Shown here in pieces: positions 6,183-13,331 of a stretch of DNA of 17,633 bases (positions within the stretch are counted from its first letter, which is position 1; each line of letters opens with the position of its first letter). Position numbers and translations under genes: made by a program. The notes under the pieces are model-generated. The model saw only the letters and a list, made by a program, of their open reading frames with translations, had not been told where the DNA came from and ran no database searches. Source of the DNA: Pseudorhodobacter antarcticus (GTDB lineage Bacteria > Pseudomonadota > Alphaproteobacteria > Rhodobacterales > Rhodobacteraceae); NCBI GenBank assembly GCA_945897655.1, contig CAMDHB010000028.1:1-17633 (forward strand). Direction: 5' to 3'.

Positions 6183-7061
6183 ATGATGTCCGAACCGCGC
6201 CGCTTCTGGGGAACAGAGGCTGCAAGAGGACTGGCAATGATCAGTCCGACTGCGATTTTCGCGATCCTGCTGCTGGCAGCCCCATTGGCGACGACGTTGT
6301 TGTATTCGGTCTTCACCGATGGCTACCTGGTCGTGGAACCGACGCTGACCCTGGAGAACTATACCAAGGCCTGGTCCAGCCCCGTGATGCAATCGGTCAT
6401 GGGGCGTTCGTTGCTGGTGTCGATGCTGGTGACGGCGGCGACGGTGATCCTGGCCTATCCGGTGGCCTATTTCGTCAGTTTCAACGTGGCGCAGGATAAA
6501 AAGGGGCTGTGGCTGTTCCTGATCACGATCCCGTTTTGGACCAGCTATGTGATCCGGGTGTTCATGTGGAACGTCATGCTGGGGCGGACGGGGGTCATCA
6601 ATTCGGCGCTGGTCGGGTCAGGGATCATCGAGACGCCGTTTGACCTGAGCTTTTCGGTGCAGGCGATGGTGGTGACGCTGGCCCATGCCTATGCCCCCTT
6701 TGCCATTCTGCCGATCTATGTGGCGCTGGAAAAGATTGACCGCAGCTTGCTGGAAGCGGGCCAAGACCTGGGCGAGACGCGGTGGACAACGTTCCTGCGG
6801 GTGACGTTGCCCTTGTCGATGTCGGGTGTGGTGGCGGCGGTGCTGATCGTGTTCATCCCGGTGATCGGCGATTATGTGACGCCGGAATTGGTGGGCGGTG
6901 GCAAGTTCCCGATGATCGCCAATGTGATCGAGACGCAGATGCTGAAGGCGGACAACAAACCGCTGGGGTCGGCGATTGCGGCATCGGCCATGCTGCTGGT
7001 GGCCATGGTGTCGCTGGCCTTCATCTTTATGAACCGCCGCTATCTGAGGGCGACCAAATGA
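6183..7061 (+). CDS. ABC transporter permease, PotB-type (polyamine family)
   Basis: This inner-membrane subunit of a binding-protein-dependent importer of the spermidine/putrescine class has 292 residues, close to PotB length. Six hydrophobic segments are visible (first about 19-45, last about 262-283). The cytoplasmic EAA coupling loop starts near E191 (EAGQDLGETRWTTFLRVTLPLS), the site that contacts the ATPase. Segments such as VIRVFMWNVMLGRTGVIN and GDYVTPELVGG are characteristic of PotB/PotH permeases. The ATG at 6183 (MMSEP) follows ACGGGGAA; an ATG one codon later is equally possible. The stop overlaps the next start in an ATGA, so translation is coupled. The family predicts polyamine uptake, but these permeases do not fix the substrate. 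Confidence 0.92.
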   Translation: MMSEPRRFWGTEAARGLAMISPTAIFAILLLAAPLATTLLYSVFTDGYLVVEPTLTLENYTKAWSSPVMQSVMGRSLLVSMLVTAATVILAYPVAYFVSFNVAQDKKGLWLFLITIPFWTSYVIRVFMWNVMLGRTGVINSALVGSGIIETPFDLSFSVQAMVVTLAHAYAPFAILPIYVALEKIDRSLLEAGQDLGETRWTTFLRVTLPLSMSGVVAAVLIVFIPVIGDYVTPELVGGGKFPMIANVIETQMLKADNKPLGSAIAASAMLLVAMVSLAFIFMNRRYLRATK

Positions 7062-7864
7062 AAATCCCATCGCTGCGGATCTATACGATCGCCTATCTCG
7101 TGTTTCTGTACACGCCCATCGTCATCCTGCCGTTGTTCGCGTTCAACAATGCAACCGTGATTGCCTTTCCCCTGCGCGGGTTCACCACGGAGTGGTTCGT
7201 GGCAGTCTGGAATGACATGGAACTGCGGGGCGCACTGATCAATTCGCTGATCGTCGCCGCATCGACATCCGTTTTGGCGACGACCTTTGGCGTCTTTGCC
7301 GCAAGGGCCAGCACGCGCTATGCCTTTCCCGGCAAGGCACCGGTGATGGGGCTGATCATGCTGCCGATGGTGTTGCCGGAGATGATTCTGGCGATGTCCC
7401 TGTTGGTGGTGCTGTTGGCACTGGGGGTCAAGCTGTCGCTGTTCACGGTGATCCTGGGCCATGTGCTGGTGTGCACGCCGTTTTCGGTGGCGATCCTGAC
7501 GTCTGCCTTTCAATCCCTGGACAAGTCGCTGGAGGAGGTGGCCTATGATCTGGGTGAGGGGCCGGTGTCCACGTTCCGGCTGGTGATCCTGCCTTTGGTT
7601 CTGCCGGGGATCATCTCGTCCATGTTGATCACCTTCACGATTTCGCTGGATGAGTTCATCGTGTCGAACTTTCTGAAGTCGGGCGAGGAACTGCTTTCGA
7701 CCTATATCTACAGCAAGTTGCGGTTCCCCAAATATGTGCCCAATATCATGGCCTTGGGGACCATTCTTGTTGTGATTTCCATCACTCTGCTGACATTGGC
7801 AGAATATTTCCGTCGTCGTGGTCTGGCAAAGACCGGGGCGAAGGATTCCGGAGGCTTTGTATGA
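7058..7864 (+). CDS. ABC transporter permease, PotC-type (polyamine family)
   Basis: This is the second membrane subunit of the importer, 268 residues. Landmarks are the N-terminal helix after MKIPSLRIYTIAY, the YTPIVILPLFAFN segment typical of PotC/PotI, an EAA loop starting near E159 (EEVAYDLGEGPVSTFRLVILPL) and the TISLDEFIVSNF motif near the last periplasmic loop. I start it at ATG 7058 because that codon overlaps the previous stop (ATGA, 7058-7061) and gives the conserved N-terminus; the same frame stays open far upstream, but only as a shadow of the first permease gene. Its own stop overlaps the ATPase start in the same way, so all three subunits are made from one coupled mRNA. Confidence 0.93.
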   Translation: MKIPSLRIYTIAYLVFLYTPIVILPLFAFNNATVIAFPLRGFTTEWFVAVWNDMELRGALINSLIVAASTSVLATTFGVFAARASTRYAFPGKAPVMGLIMLPMVLPEMILAMSLLVVLLALGVKLSLFTVILGHVLVCTPFSVAILTSAFQSLDKSLEEVAYDLGEGPVSTFRLVILPLVLPGIISSMLITFTISLDEFIVSNFLKSGEELLSTYIYSKLRFPKYVPNIMALGTILVVISITLLTLAEYFRRRGLAKTGAKDSGGFV

Positions 7865-8958
7865 CTGAGAAACCCACAATGATCGAGTTCAAGGACGTCC
7901 ATAAGTATTATGGCGATTACCATGCGCTGCGGGGGATCAATGCCACGATCCGGGCGGGTGAGTTTTTCAGCCTGCTGGGGCCGTCGGGTTGCGGTAAAAC
8001 CACGCTGTTGCGCACCATTGCGGGGTTTGAGGGCATCTCGAAAGGGGTTGTGCTGATTGACGGCAAGGATGTGGCGGATGTGCCGGCCAACAAGCGGCCG
8101 ACGAACATGGTGTTCCAGTCCTATGCGATTTTCCCGCATCTGACGGTGGCCGAGAATGTGGGCTTTGGTCTGCGCAAGGACCCGCGTTCGGCGGCCGAGA
8201 AGGCAAAGGCGGTTGAGGATTCGCTGGCGATGGTGGGTCTGGCGGGCTTTGGCAAGCGGGCGGCGCATGCGCTGTCGGGCGGGCAGCGGCAGCGGGTTGC
8301 CTTGGCACGGGCGCTGATCCTGAAGCCGAAGGTGCTGTTGTTGGACGAACCCCTTTCGGCGCTGGACAAGAAACTGCGTGAAAACATGCAGGTGGAATTG
8401 ATCAAGCTGCAGCGGCAGGTCGGTATCACCTTCATTCTGGTCACCCATGATCAGGAAGAGGCGCTGGTCATGTCGGACCGGATTGCCGTGATGTTCGAGG
8501 GGCAGATTGCGCAACTGGCGGACCCGGAGACGCTGTACCGGTTGCCCAAGACCCGGGCGGTGGCGAATTTCATCGGGACGATGAACTTTTTGCCGGGCAA
8601 GATCATGTCCTCATCGGGGGGCCGGGTTGAGGTTGAGGCGGCGGGATTTGGCCGGTTCGAGATGGATGAGGAGCGGCAGGTTACGGGCGAGCCTACGGCG
8701 ACGGGCGCAACGGTGGGTTTCCGGCCTGAAACGCTGACGCTGCTGTTTGACGGCCAGCAGGCGACCGATCGCGAGTGCATGGCGACGGTCGAGGAGGTCG
8801 TCTATTACGGCGACATGACCTATTACGATGTGCGGCTGGACGGTGCGCCCGAGGCGTCGCGCCTGTCGATGCGCAATGTTTTTGGTCGTCCGGTGCTGGA
8901 CATCGGGACGCGGACAAGGGTGGGCTGGAGCCCGGGGGCGATGGTGATGTTCCGGTAG
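7861..8958 (+). CDS. ABC transporter ATP-binding protein, PotA-type
   Basis: The 365-residue nucleotide-binding subunit powers the importer by ATP hydrolysis. All ABC motifs are intact: Walker A GPSGCGKTT (40-48), Q-loop in MVFQSYAIFPH, signature LSGGQRQR from residue 138, Walker B LLLDEP with D162 and catalytic E163, D-loop SALD, and switch H196 in VTHDQEEA. Residues about 240-365 form the C-terminal TOBE regulatory domain of PotA/UgpC-type ATPases (VGFRPE motif). The start overlaps the upstream permease stop (ATGA). No substrate-binding protein gene follows or precedes within the window. Confidence 0.94.
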   Translation: MTEKPTMIEFKDVHKYYGDYHALRGINATIRAGEFFSLLGPSGCGKTTLLRTIAGFEGISKGVVLIDGKDVADVPANKRPTNMVFQSYAIFPHLTVAENVGFGLRKDPRSAAEKAKAVEDSLAMVGLAGFGKRAAHALSGGQRQRVALARALILKPKVLLLDEPLSALDKKLRENMQVELIKLQRQVGITFILVTHDQEEALVMSDRIAVMFEGQIAQLADPETLYRLPKTRAVANFIGTMNFLPGKIMSSSGGRVEVEAAGFGRFEMDEERQVTGEPTATGATVGFRPETLTLLFDGQQATDRECMATVEEVVYYGDMTYYDVRLDGAPEASRLSMRNVFGRPVLDIGTRTRVGWSPGAMVMFR

Positions 8959-8962
8959 CCGA

Positions 8963-8980
8963 GTCGGGGCATGCCCCGAC
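8963..8980. terminator. Perfect 18-bp palindrome between convergent operons
   Basis: GTCGGGGCATGCCCCGAC is exactly self-complementary and can form a 7-bp GC-rich stem with a CATG loop on either RNA. It sits five bases after the ATPase stop and 14 bases before the tetR stop, where the two directions of transcription meet. Neither side has a T-run, so it may act as a bidirectional transcript-end hairpin rather than a classical terminator. It could also belong to a dispersed intergenic repeat family. Confidence 0.5.
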
Positions 8981-8993
8981 CTACGCGCCGTGG

Positions 8994-9608
8994 TCATTTG
9001 TCCGGCGGCAGCAGGCCCAGACCGCGCAGGTAGATGCCGATCCCCGCTTCCAGCAAATCCTCGGGGGTAAAGGGCGATTGGGCGCCGGGGGCGCCGCGCA
9101 TGTAAAGTTCAACCACGCCGTGGCTCATCGCCCAGATATGGGCCGAGAACATCGACGGCGGCGGGCGGCGGCCCTGGGGCATGTTCTGGCTCAGCTGTTC
9201 GGCGGCCTTTTCCAGCACCGCCCGCGCCTTTTGCGCGACGAGGGCGAGGTCGGGATGGGCGTTCAGGTTCAGCCCGCTTTCGAACATCGCCTTGTAGTGG
9301 CCGGGATATTTTCGGGCAAAGGCCAGATAGGCGCGGCCTGTCGCCTCGAACGCAGCCAGTGCCGTCGGTTCGCCGTTGTTATAGGCAAACTCCATCAGGG
9401 CGGCGAAGATGTCATAGCCTTGGCGCGCCACCTCGGCCAAAAGGTCATCGCGGCCGGCAAAGTGGCGGTAGACGGCAGCGGGGGTGACATCGGCCGCCTT
9501 GGCCGCTTCGGACAGGGTAAAGCCGGTGGGGCCAAGCTTGGCGGTCAGCACCAAGGCTGCCTCGACCAGAGCCTGGCGCAGATTTCCGTGATGGTAGCCT
9601 TGCTTCAC
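8994..9608 (-). CDS. TetR/AcrR-family transcriptional regulator
   Basis: The 204-residue protein opens with the classic TetR N-terminus KQGYHHGNLRQALVEAAL, then a helix-turn-helix at about 31-50 (TLSEAAKAADVTPAAVYRHF). The ligand-binding part has the WHG-type C-terminal domain look (AYLAFARKYPGHYKAMF; SHGVVELYM). I chose the GTG at 9608: it follows GAGGA by four bases and overlaps the stop of the upstream kinase gene as GTGA, implying coupled translation. A longer frame from ATG 9662 would add 18 residues encoded inside the kinase gene, with no TetR homology. Being the last gene of a run rather than divergent is less usual for TetR. Ligand and targets are unknown; the co-encoded genes are candidates. 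Confidence 0.88.
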   Translation of the reverse strand: MKQGYHHGNLRQALVEAALVLTAKLGPTGFTLSEAAKAADVTPAAVYRHFAGRDDLLAEVARQGYDIFAALMEFAYNNGEPTALAAFEATGRAYLAFARKYPGHYKAMFESGLNLNAHPDLALVAQKARAVLEKAAEQLSQNMPQGRRPPPSMFSAHIWAMSHGVVELYMRGAPGAQSPFTPEDLLEAGIGIYLRGLGLLPPDK

Positions 9609-10474
9609 TTGATCCTCAAACTCGGGTCGCCGCAGATGGAGCGGTCTATCTGACCAATGCATGCCAGATCTTTGCCCTTGAAATCAACGGCATGCAGAAC
9701 GGTCTGAATGGCTGCGATCCGGGCACGCAACTTGTCCGCTGACAGGATCATCGTCCATGGCGCATAATCGAAATGGGTTTTGGACATGGTTTCGTCAATG
9801 GCGGCAGAGTATTCTTTCCACTTTGGCAGACCGTCAATGTCGATCTGCGACAGTTTCCACTGTTTCAGCGGGTCCTGTTCGCGGTCCAGAAAGCGTTTCA
9901 ACTGCTCGGCGCGGTCCACCTCGAGCCAGAATTTGAACAGGATGATCCCCTCATCCACCACCATTCGTTCGAAATCAGGCAGTTGGCGGAAAAAGCGGGT
10001 GCGCTGTTCGTCGGTGCAAAAGCCAAAGACCTTTTCCACGATGGCGCGGTTGTACCAGGAGCGGTCGAAGATGTTTATCTCACCCAGAACCGGCAGCCAG
10101 TCGATGTAGCGTTGAAAATACCATTCGGTCCGTTCGCGTTCGGTGGGTTTGGCCAATGCCACGACATTGGCCCCGCGCGGGTTGAGGTGCAGGCGCAGCA
10201 CATCGATCGTGCCGCCCTTGCCTGCGGCATCGCGGCCCTCAAAGACACAGATGATGCGTTTGCCGGTCGCCTTGACATCAGCCTGCAGGCGGACAAGCTG
10301 CAGTTGCAGGCGGTCCATTTGCGCATCGTATTCCTTGCGGCGCATCTCTTCGCTGTAGGGGTAGGAAGGGGACATGATCTTGTCCTTCTCCCGGCTCTCA
10401 ATCGCTTTGCGCACCTCTTTGGGGGCGTCGTTCTTGAAGTATTTGCTGATGGCACCGTCGAATGGCAGGGTCAT
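9605..10474 (-). CDS. ppk2: Polyphosphate kinase 2 family protein
   Basis: PPK2 enzymes use inorganic polyphosphate to phosphorylate nucleotides, typically GDP or ADP to the triphosphate. The 289-residue protein has the P-loop FEGRDAAGKGGTI (Walker A about 80-88), the YFQRYIDWLP segment, the Walker B-region motif FDRSWYNRA (136-144) with the following EKVFGF, an Arg-rich lid (FLDREQDPLKQWKLS) and the C-terminal YAPWTMILSADK. Length and the single PPK2 domain fit the class I group. The start is ATG 10474, preceded by CAGGAGGA; an in-frame GTG at 10498 lies upstream of that ribosome binding site and is less likely. The gene ends in a GTGA overlap with tetR and follows the hydrolase gene after 41 bases. 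Exact nucleotide preference cannot be read from motifs. Confidence 0.93.
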   Translation of the reverse strand: MTLPFDGAISKYFKNDAPKEVRKAIESREKDKIMSPSYPYSEEMRRKEYDAQMDRLQLQLVRLQADVKATGKRIICVFEGRDAAGKGGTIDVLRLHLNPRGANVVALAKPTERERTEWYFQRYIDWLPVLGEINIFDRSWYNRAIVEKVFGFCTDEQRTRFFRQLPDFERMVVDEGIILFKFWLEVDRAEQLKRFLDREQDPLKQWKLSQIDIDGLPKWKEYSAAIDETMSKTHFDYAPWTMILSADKLRARIAAIQTVLHAVDFKGKDLACIGQIDRSICGDPSLRIK

Positions 10475-10515
10475 GGGGTCCTCCTGACTTGTGGTCACTA
10501 TGGCCGATGGTGCGA

Positions 10516-11475
10516 TTAACGCAATGCGGCGCGTTTGGCTGCCGTGTCGATTGCGGTCAGGATGACGTCGGGATGGGCATGGTGGGGCATGTGGCCTGTG
10601 CCGGGCAGAACAGTCAGGTGGGCATTGGGCAGGATGGTGGAGACGGGGCCGGAATGGATGGTCAAGGGCACGATGGTGTCGGCATCGCCGTGGATCAGTT
10701 CGATGGGCAGGGTCAGGCTGGTGTAAAGGGCGGATTGGGTGACGATCTGGGCGCGCAGGCCGTTGACCTGTGCGGTGTTGGTCAACAGCGCTTCGCGCCG
10801 CAGGGACAGGCCCGCGCCGATATAGGACAGATAGTCGGAAGGGGCAGCGTCGGGGCGGAAGATGCCGGTGATCGTGTTATCGACATAGGATTCGGGGATA
10901 AAGGCCGAGGCGAGGGGGATGGCGATGGCCCGCCCGAACCAGGTGTTGGTCAACCGGTACCACGGGTCCAGCGCGCCGGGCCAGGGGAGGGAGGGGCTGG
11001 AGACGAGGACGAGGGCGCGGGGTTTCAGCGGGGCATACAGCGCCCAGGCGAGGGCGACGGAACCGCCATAGCTTTGCCCCACCAGAATGGGGTCGGTCAG
11101 GCCCAACTGGCTGGATGCGGCGGACAGATGCAGGGCCTGGGCCCGCAGGCTGGTGCCCTCGGGGATGGAGTCGGACCAGCCCAAGCCGGGGCGGTCAAAG
11201 GCGGTGACACGGTAGCGCAGGGCCAAAAGGTCGATCAGCGGCAGCAGGTCGCGCAGGTTGCCTGAAGCGCCGTGGATCAGGATCAGATCGGGACCGCTGC
11301 CACGGGTCAGGGCATGGACCTTGTGGCCGTTCACCGTGATGATCTGGCCCAGCGGGGGAAAGGCCGCCTCGACCGCCGCTGCGCGCCGTGAGGCCAGCGC
11401 ATCGGTGATCAGGGCCAGCGTCACCAGCAGGGCCGCAAGGATGGAAAGGCTAGTGACCAATGTTTTCAAGGTCAT
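10516..11475 (-). CDS. Membrane-anchored alpha/beta hydrolase
   Basis: The 319-residue protein has an N-terminal hydrophobic helix (about 4-26, LKTLVTSLSILAALLVTLALI), so it is likely tethered to or exported across the inner membrane. It is followed by an alpha/beta-hydrolase domain. The oxyanion region is HGASGN (69-73), the nucleophile elbow is GQSYGGS with S135, the acid is probably D266 in HGDADTIVP, and the base is H295 in GTGHMPH. The complete triad suggests an active esterase, lipase-like or lactonase-type enzyme; the substrate is not predictable. The ATG at 11475 overlaps the end of metA by 26 bases in another frame, so this is the next cistron of the run. An upstream in-frame start at 11529 lies deeper in metA and would place a non-hydrophobic leader before the anchor. 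Confidence 0.88.
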   Translation of the reverse strand: MTLKTLVTSLSILAALLVTLALITDALASRRAAAVEAAFPPLGQIITVNGHKVHALTRGSGPDLILIHGASGNLRDLLPLIDLLALRYRVTAFDRPGLGWSDSIPEGTSLRAQALHLSAASSQLGLTDPILVGQSYGGSVALAWALYAPLKPRALVLVSSPSLPWPGALDPWYRLTNTWFGRAIAIPLASAFIPESYVDNTITGIFRPDAAPSDYLSYIGAGLSLRREALLTNTAQVNGLRAQIVTQSALYTSLTLPIELIHGDADTIVPLTIHSGPVSTILPNAHLTVLPGTGHMPHHAHPDVILTAIDTAAKRAALR

Positions 11476-12373
11476 AGGGCGTTGTCTGGTAAAGTTCGTT
11501 GATCCAGTTGCCGTAAAGCAGATGGGCATGGCTGCGCCAACGGTTCAACGGTTTTTTCGATGGGTCATCATCGGGGTAATAGTTCATCGGCACATTGATC
11601 GGGGTGCCGGCAGCCACGTCGCGGTCGTATTCCTGTTTCAGCGTGTCACTGTCATATTCGAAATGGTTGAAGATATAGAGCGCGCGGTGGACCGCATCCT
11701 CGATCAGACAGGGGCCGGTGTCATCGGAGCCAAGCAGGGTCCGCAGGCCGGGTGCGGCGTCCACCTCGGCCTGACGCATTTCGGTCCAGCGACTGACCGG
11801 GATCACCAATTCGTCCGAAAAGCCGCGCAGATAGGGCGAGGTGGGGGCGAGGTTGGTTTGCGGGAAACAGCCAAAGGCCTTGGCATCCAGCATGTGTTTG
11901 CCGACGCCGTGGAAATGGTTGATCATCGCCATGCCACCCCAGCAGACGCCAAAGGTGGAATGGACATGGGTCTGGGTCCAATCCATCACCTGCTGCAACT
12001 CGCGCCAATAGGTCACTTCCTCGAACGGCAGATGTTCGATGGGGGCGCCGGTGATGATAAGGCCATCAAACTTGGTGCCAGCCTCGGCCACTTCGGCGAA
12101 GGAGTGATAGAAGGTTTCCATATGCTCGGCCGCGGTGTTCTTGGTCTGATGTTCGGTCATTCGGATCAGTTGAAAGTCGATCTGCAGGGGCGTGGCCCCG
12201 ATCAGCCGGGCAAACTGGTTTTCGGTCTGAATCTTTTTGGGCATCAGGTTCAAGAGGCCAATCCGCAGCGGGCGGATTTCCTGGGTTTCGGCCCGTTCGG
12301 GGGTCATCACCATGACGCCTTCCTTGGACAGGACGTCAAAGGCGGGCAGGGTGGCGGGCAGGGTTATGGGCAT
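11450..12373 (-). CDS. metA: Homoserine O-acyltransferase MetA, predicted acetyl-CoA type
   Basis: MetA activates L-homoserine by O-acylation, the first committed step of methionine synthesis. The 307-residue product matches the family length. It has LRIGLLNLMPKKIQTE, the nucleophilic cysteine C144 in FGVCWGG, and the H237/E239 pair in IFNHFEYD (equivalent to E. coli C142, H235, E237). In the family, the residue after TGAP-(V/L/I) helps set the acyl donor: Glu in the acetyl-CoA-using Bacillus cereus enzyme, Gly in succinyl-CoA-using E. coli. Here it is E113 (TGAPIEHLPFEEV), so acetyl-CoA is predicted. The ATG at 12373 follows a strong GGAGGT. No SAM riboswitch fits in the 46-base gap upstream, so its expression probably depends on the upstream genes. 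Confidence 0.95.
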   Translation of the reverse strand: MPITLPATLPAFDVLSKEGVMVMTPERAETQEIRPLRIGLLNLMPKKIQTENQFARLIGATPLQIDFQLIRMTEHQTKNTAAEHMETFYHSFAEVAEAGTKFDGLIITGAPIEHLPFEEVTYWRELQQVMDWTQTHVHSTFGVCWGGMAMINHFHGVGKHMLDAKAFGCFPQTNLAPTSPYLRGFSDELVIPVSRWTEMRQAEVDAAPGLRTLLGSDDTGPCLIEDAVHRALYIFNHFEYDSDTLKQEYDRDVAAGTPINVPMNYYPDDDPSKKPLNRWRSHAHLLYGNWINELYQTTPYDLENIGH

Positions 12374-12419
12374 GGGTGACCTCCGGAATGGGGGCAGGTA
12401 GGCGGTTTGGGCAAGAAAT

Positions 12420-13292
12420 TCAAGTTGGGCGGCGGTCAATCGCTGTGGCGATGAGGTCATCAAAGTCGGCCGCGTTGCGAACGCGGGCCACATCCTCGGC
12501 CGTGACGGTGACGCCCCATTCGGCCATCGCGGCATAGCGGGGTTGGCGGGCATCCAGCAGGCGGGCATAGCCGAACCGCAGGAAGGCGTCAGGGTCCACG
12601 GTGGCGGGGTCGCGGGTCTGGGTGTATTCGGCCCAGAGGTCCGCCAGGAATGCGGGGCGGAAGTACATGGGTTTGGGCGCGCGGTCAAAGCGGCGGGTCA
12701 GTTCGGCCTTGTGGGCGTCAGACCCCTTGATCCAGACCAAAAGCAAATGCTGCGAGAGTTCGGTCATCACGGGGTCGTTCGGTTTGTCGGCATCGACCAC
12801 CTCGCAGATGGAACCCGAGGTGTCGCAGATGAAATTGGGATAGCCATAGATCATCTGCGCCCGTTCGATGAAACGGGTGGTGTCCAGCATGGCCGCCACC
12901 TCGGCTTGCAGATGCTGGTGCTGGCGGCGTTGATATTCGGACAGGGGCAGACCGCCCTTGGCGGTATCGCCGGGCGAGCCCAGATAGCTGGACAAGGGCG
13001 CCAGATTGTCAAAGGTGATGTTGGACGAGATATAGACCGAATCCGTCATCAACAGATCGCGCAGCAAGGGAACCTTCATCGCCTCGCGCTTGAAATTGTC
13101 GGCGATGTATTCGTTCATGTAGCGGGTGCCGATGCGGTAATCGACCGAGTAGTGGAACCAGCCGCCCGCCTGTGGCGTGCCGGTGTCGCGCAGCATGTTG
13201 GATAGGGTGGTCTTTCCCAGACCTGACATGCCAAAGAGCAGCACGCGCTTTTGCGGCGCGGCGCGAAACTCGGCTCCGGTGGCATAGATCAT
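12420..13292 (-). CDS. P-loop ATPase/kinase-like protein of unknown function
   Basis: The 290-residue protein starts with a strand and a clear Walker A, VLLFGMSGLGKTTLS (GMSGLGKT at 21-28), like small-molecule kinases and dephospho-CoA/adenylate-kinase-type folds. Other visible elements are HYSVDYRIGTRYMNEYI (48-63), a Walker B-like FICDTSGS (155-161), HLLLVWIKGSDAH (183-194) where the strand after the switch would lie, and an Arg-containing RRFDRAPKPMYFRPAF segment. It has no membrane segments or signal peptide. I do not know a named family. The ATG at 13292 is preceded by AAAGGA. It lies between an EamA transporter (39-base gap) and metA (46-base gap). If the pairing with metA is conserved, a role tied to homoserine or methionine metabolism is possible, but nothing in the sequence proves it. 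Confidence 0.85.
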   Translation of the reverse strand: MIYATGAEFRAAPQKRVLLFGMSGLGKTTLSNMLRDTGTPQAGGWFHYSVDYRIGTRYMNEYIADNFKREAMKVPLLRDLLMTDSVYISSNITFDNLAPLSSYLGSPGDTAKGGLPLSEYQRRQHQHLQAEVAAMLDTTRFIERAQMIYGYPNFICDTSGSICEVVDADKPNDPVMTELSQHLLLVWIKGSDAHKAELTRRFDRAPKPMYFRPAFLADLWAEYTQTRDPATVDPDAFLRFGYARLLDARQPRYAAMAEWGVTVTAEDVARVRNAADFDDLIATAIDRRPT

Positions 13293-13331
13293 GGGTGGTC
13301 CTTTCCTGCTTTGGCCGGACTTAGCGCAGCC

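Noticed and set aside
8775..9653. Plus-strand open frame across the ATPase end and tetR
   Set aside because: It overlaps the ATPase C-terminus in another frame and runs antisense to tetR, with no recognisable protein features.
11258..12379. Plus-strand open frame of more than 370 codons over metA and the hydrolase
   Set aside because: It is antisense to two genes with complete catalytic motifs, so it is a compositional shadow.
12374..12419. Possible SAM-II riboswitch upstream of metA, as in many alphaproteobacteria
   Set aside because: The 46-base gap shows neither the conserved SAM-II pseudoknot pattern nor room for it together with the ribosome binding site.
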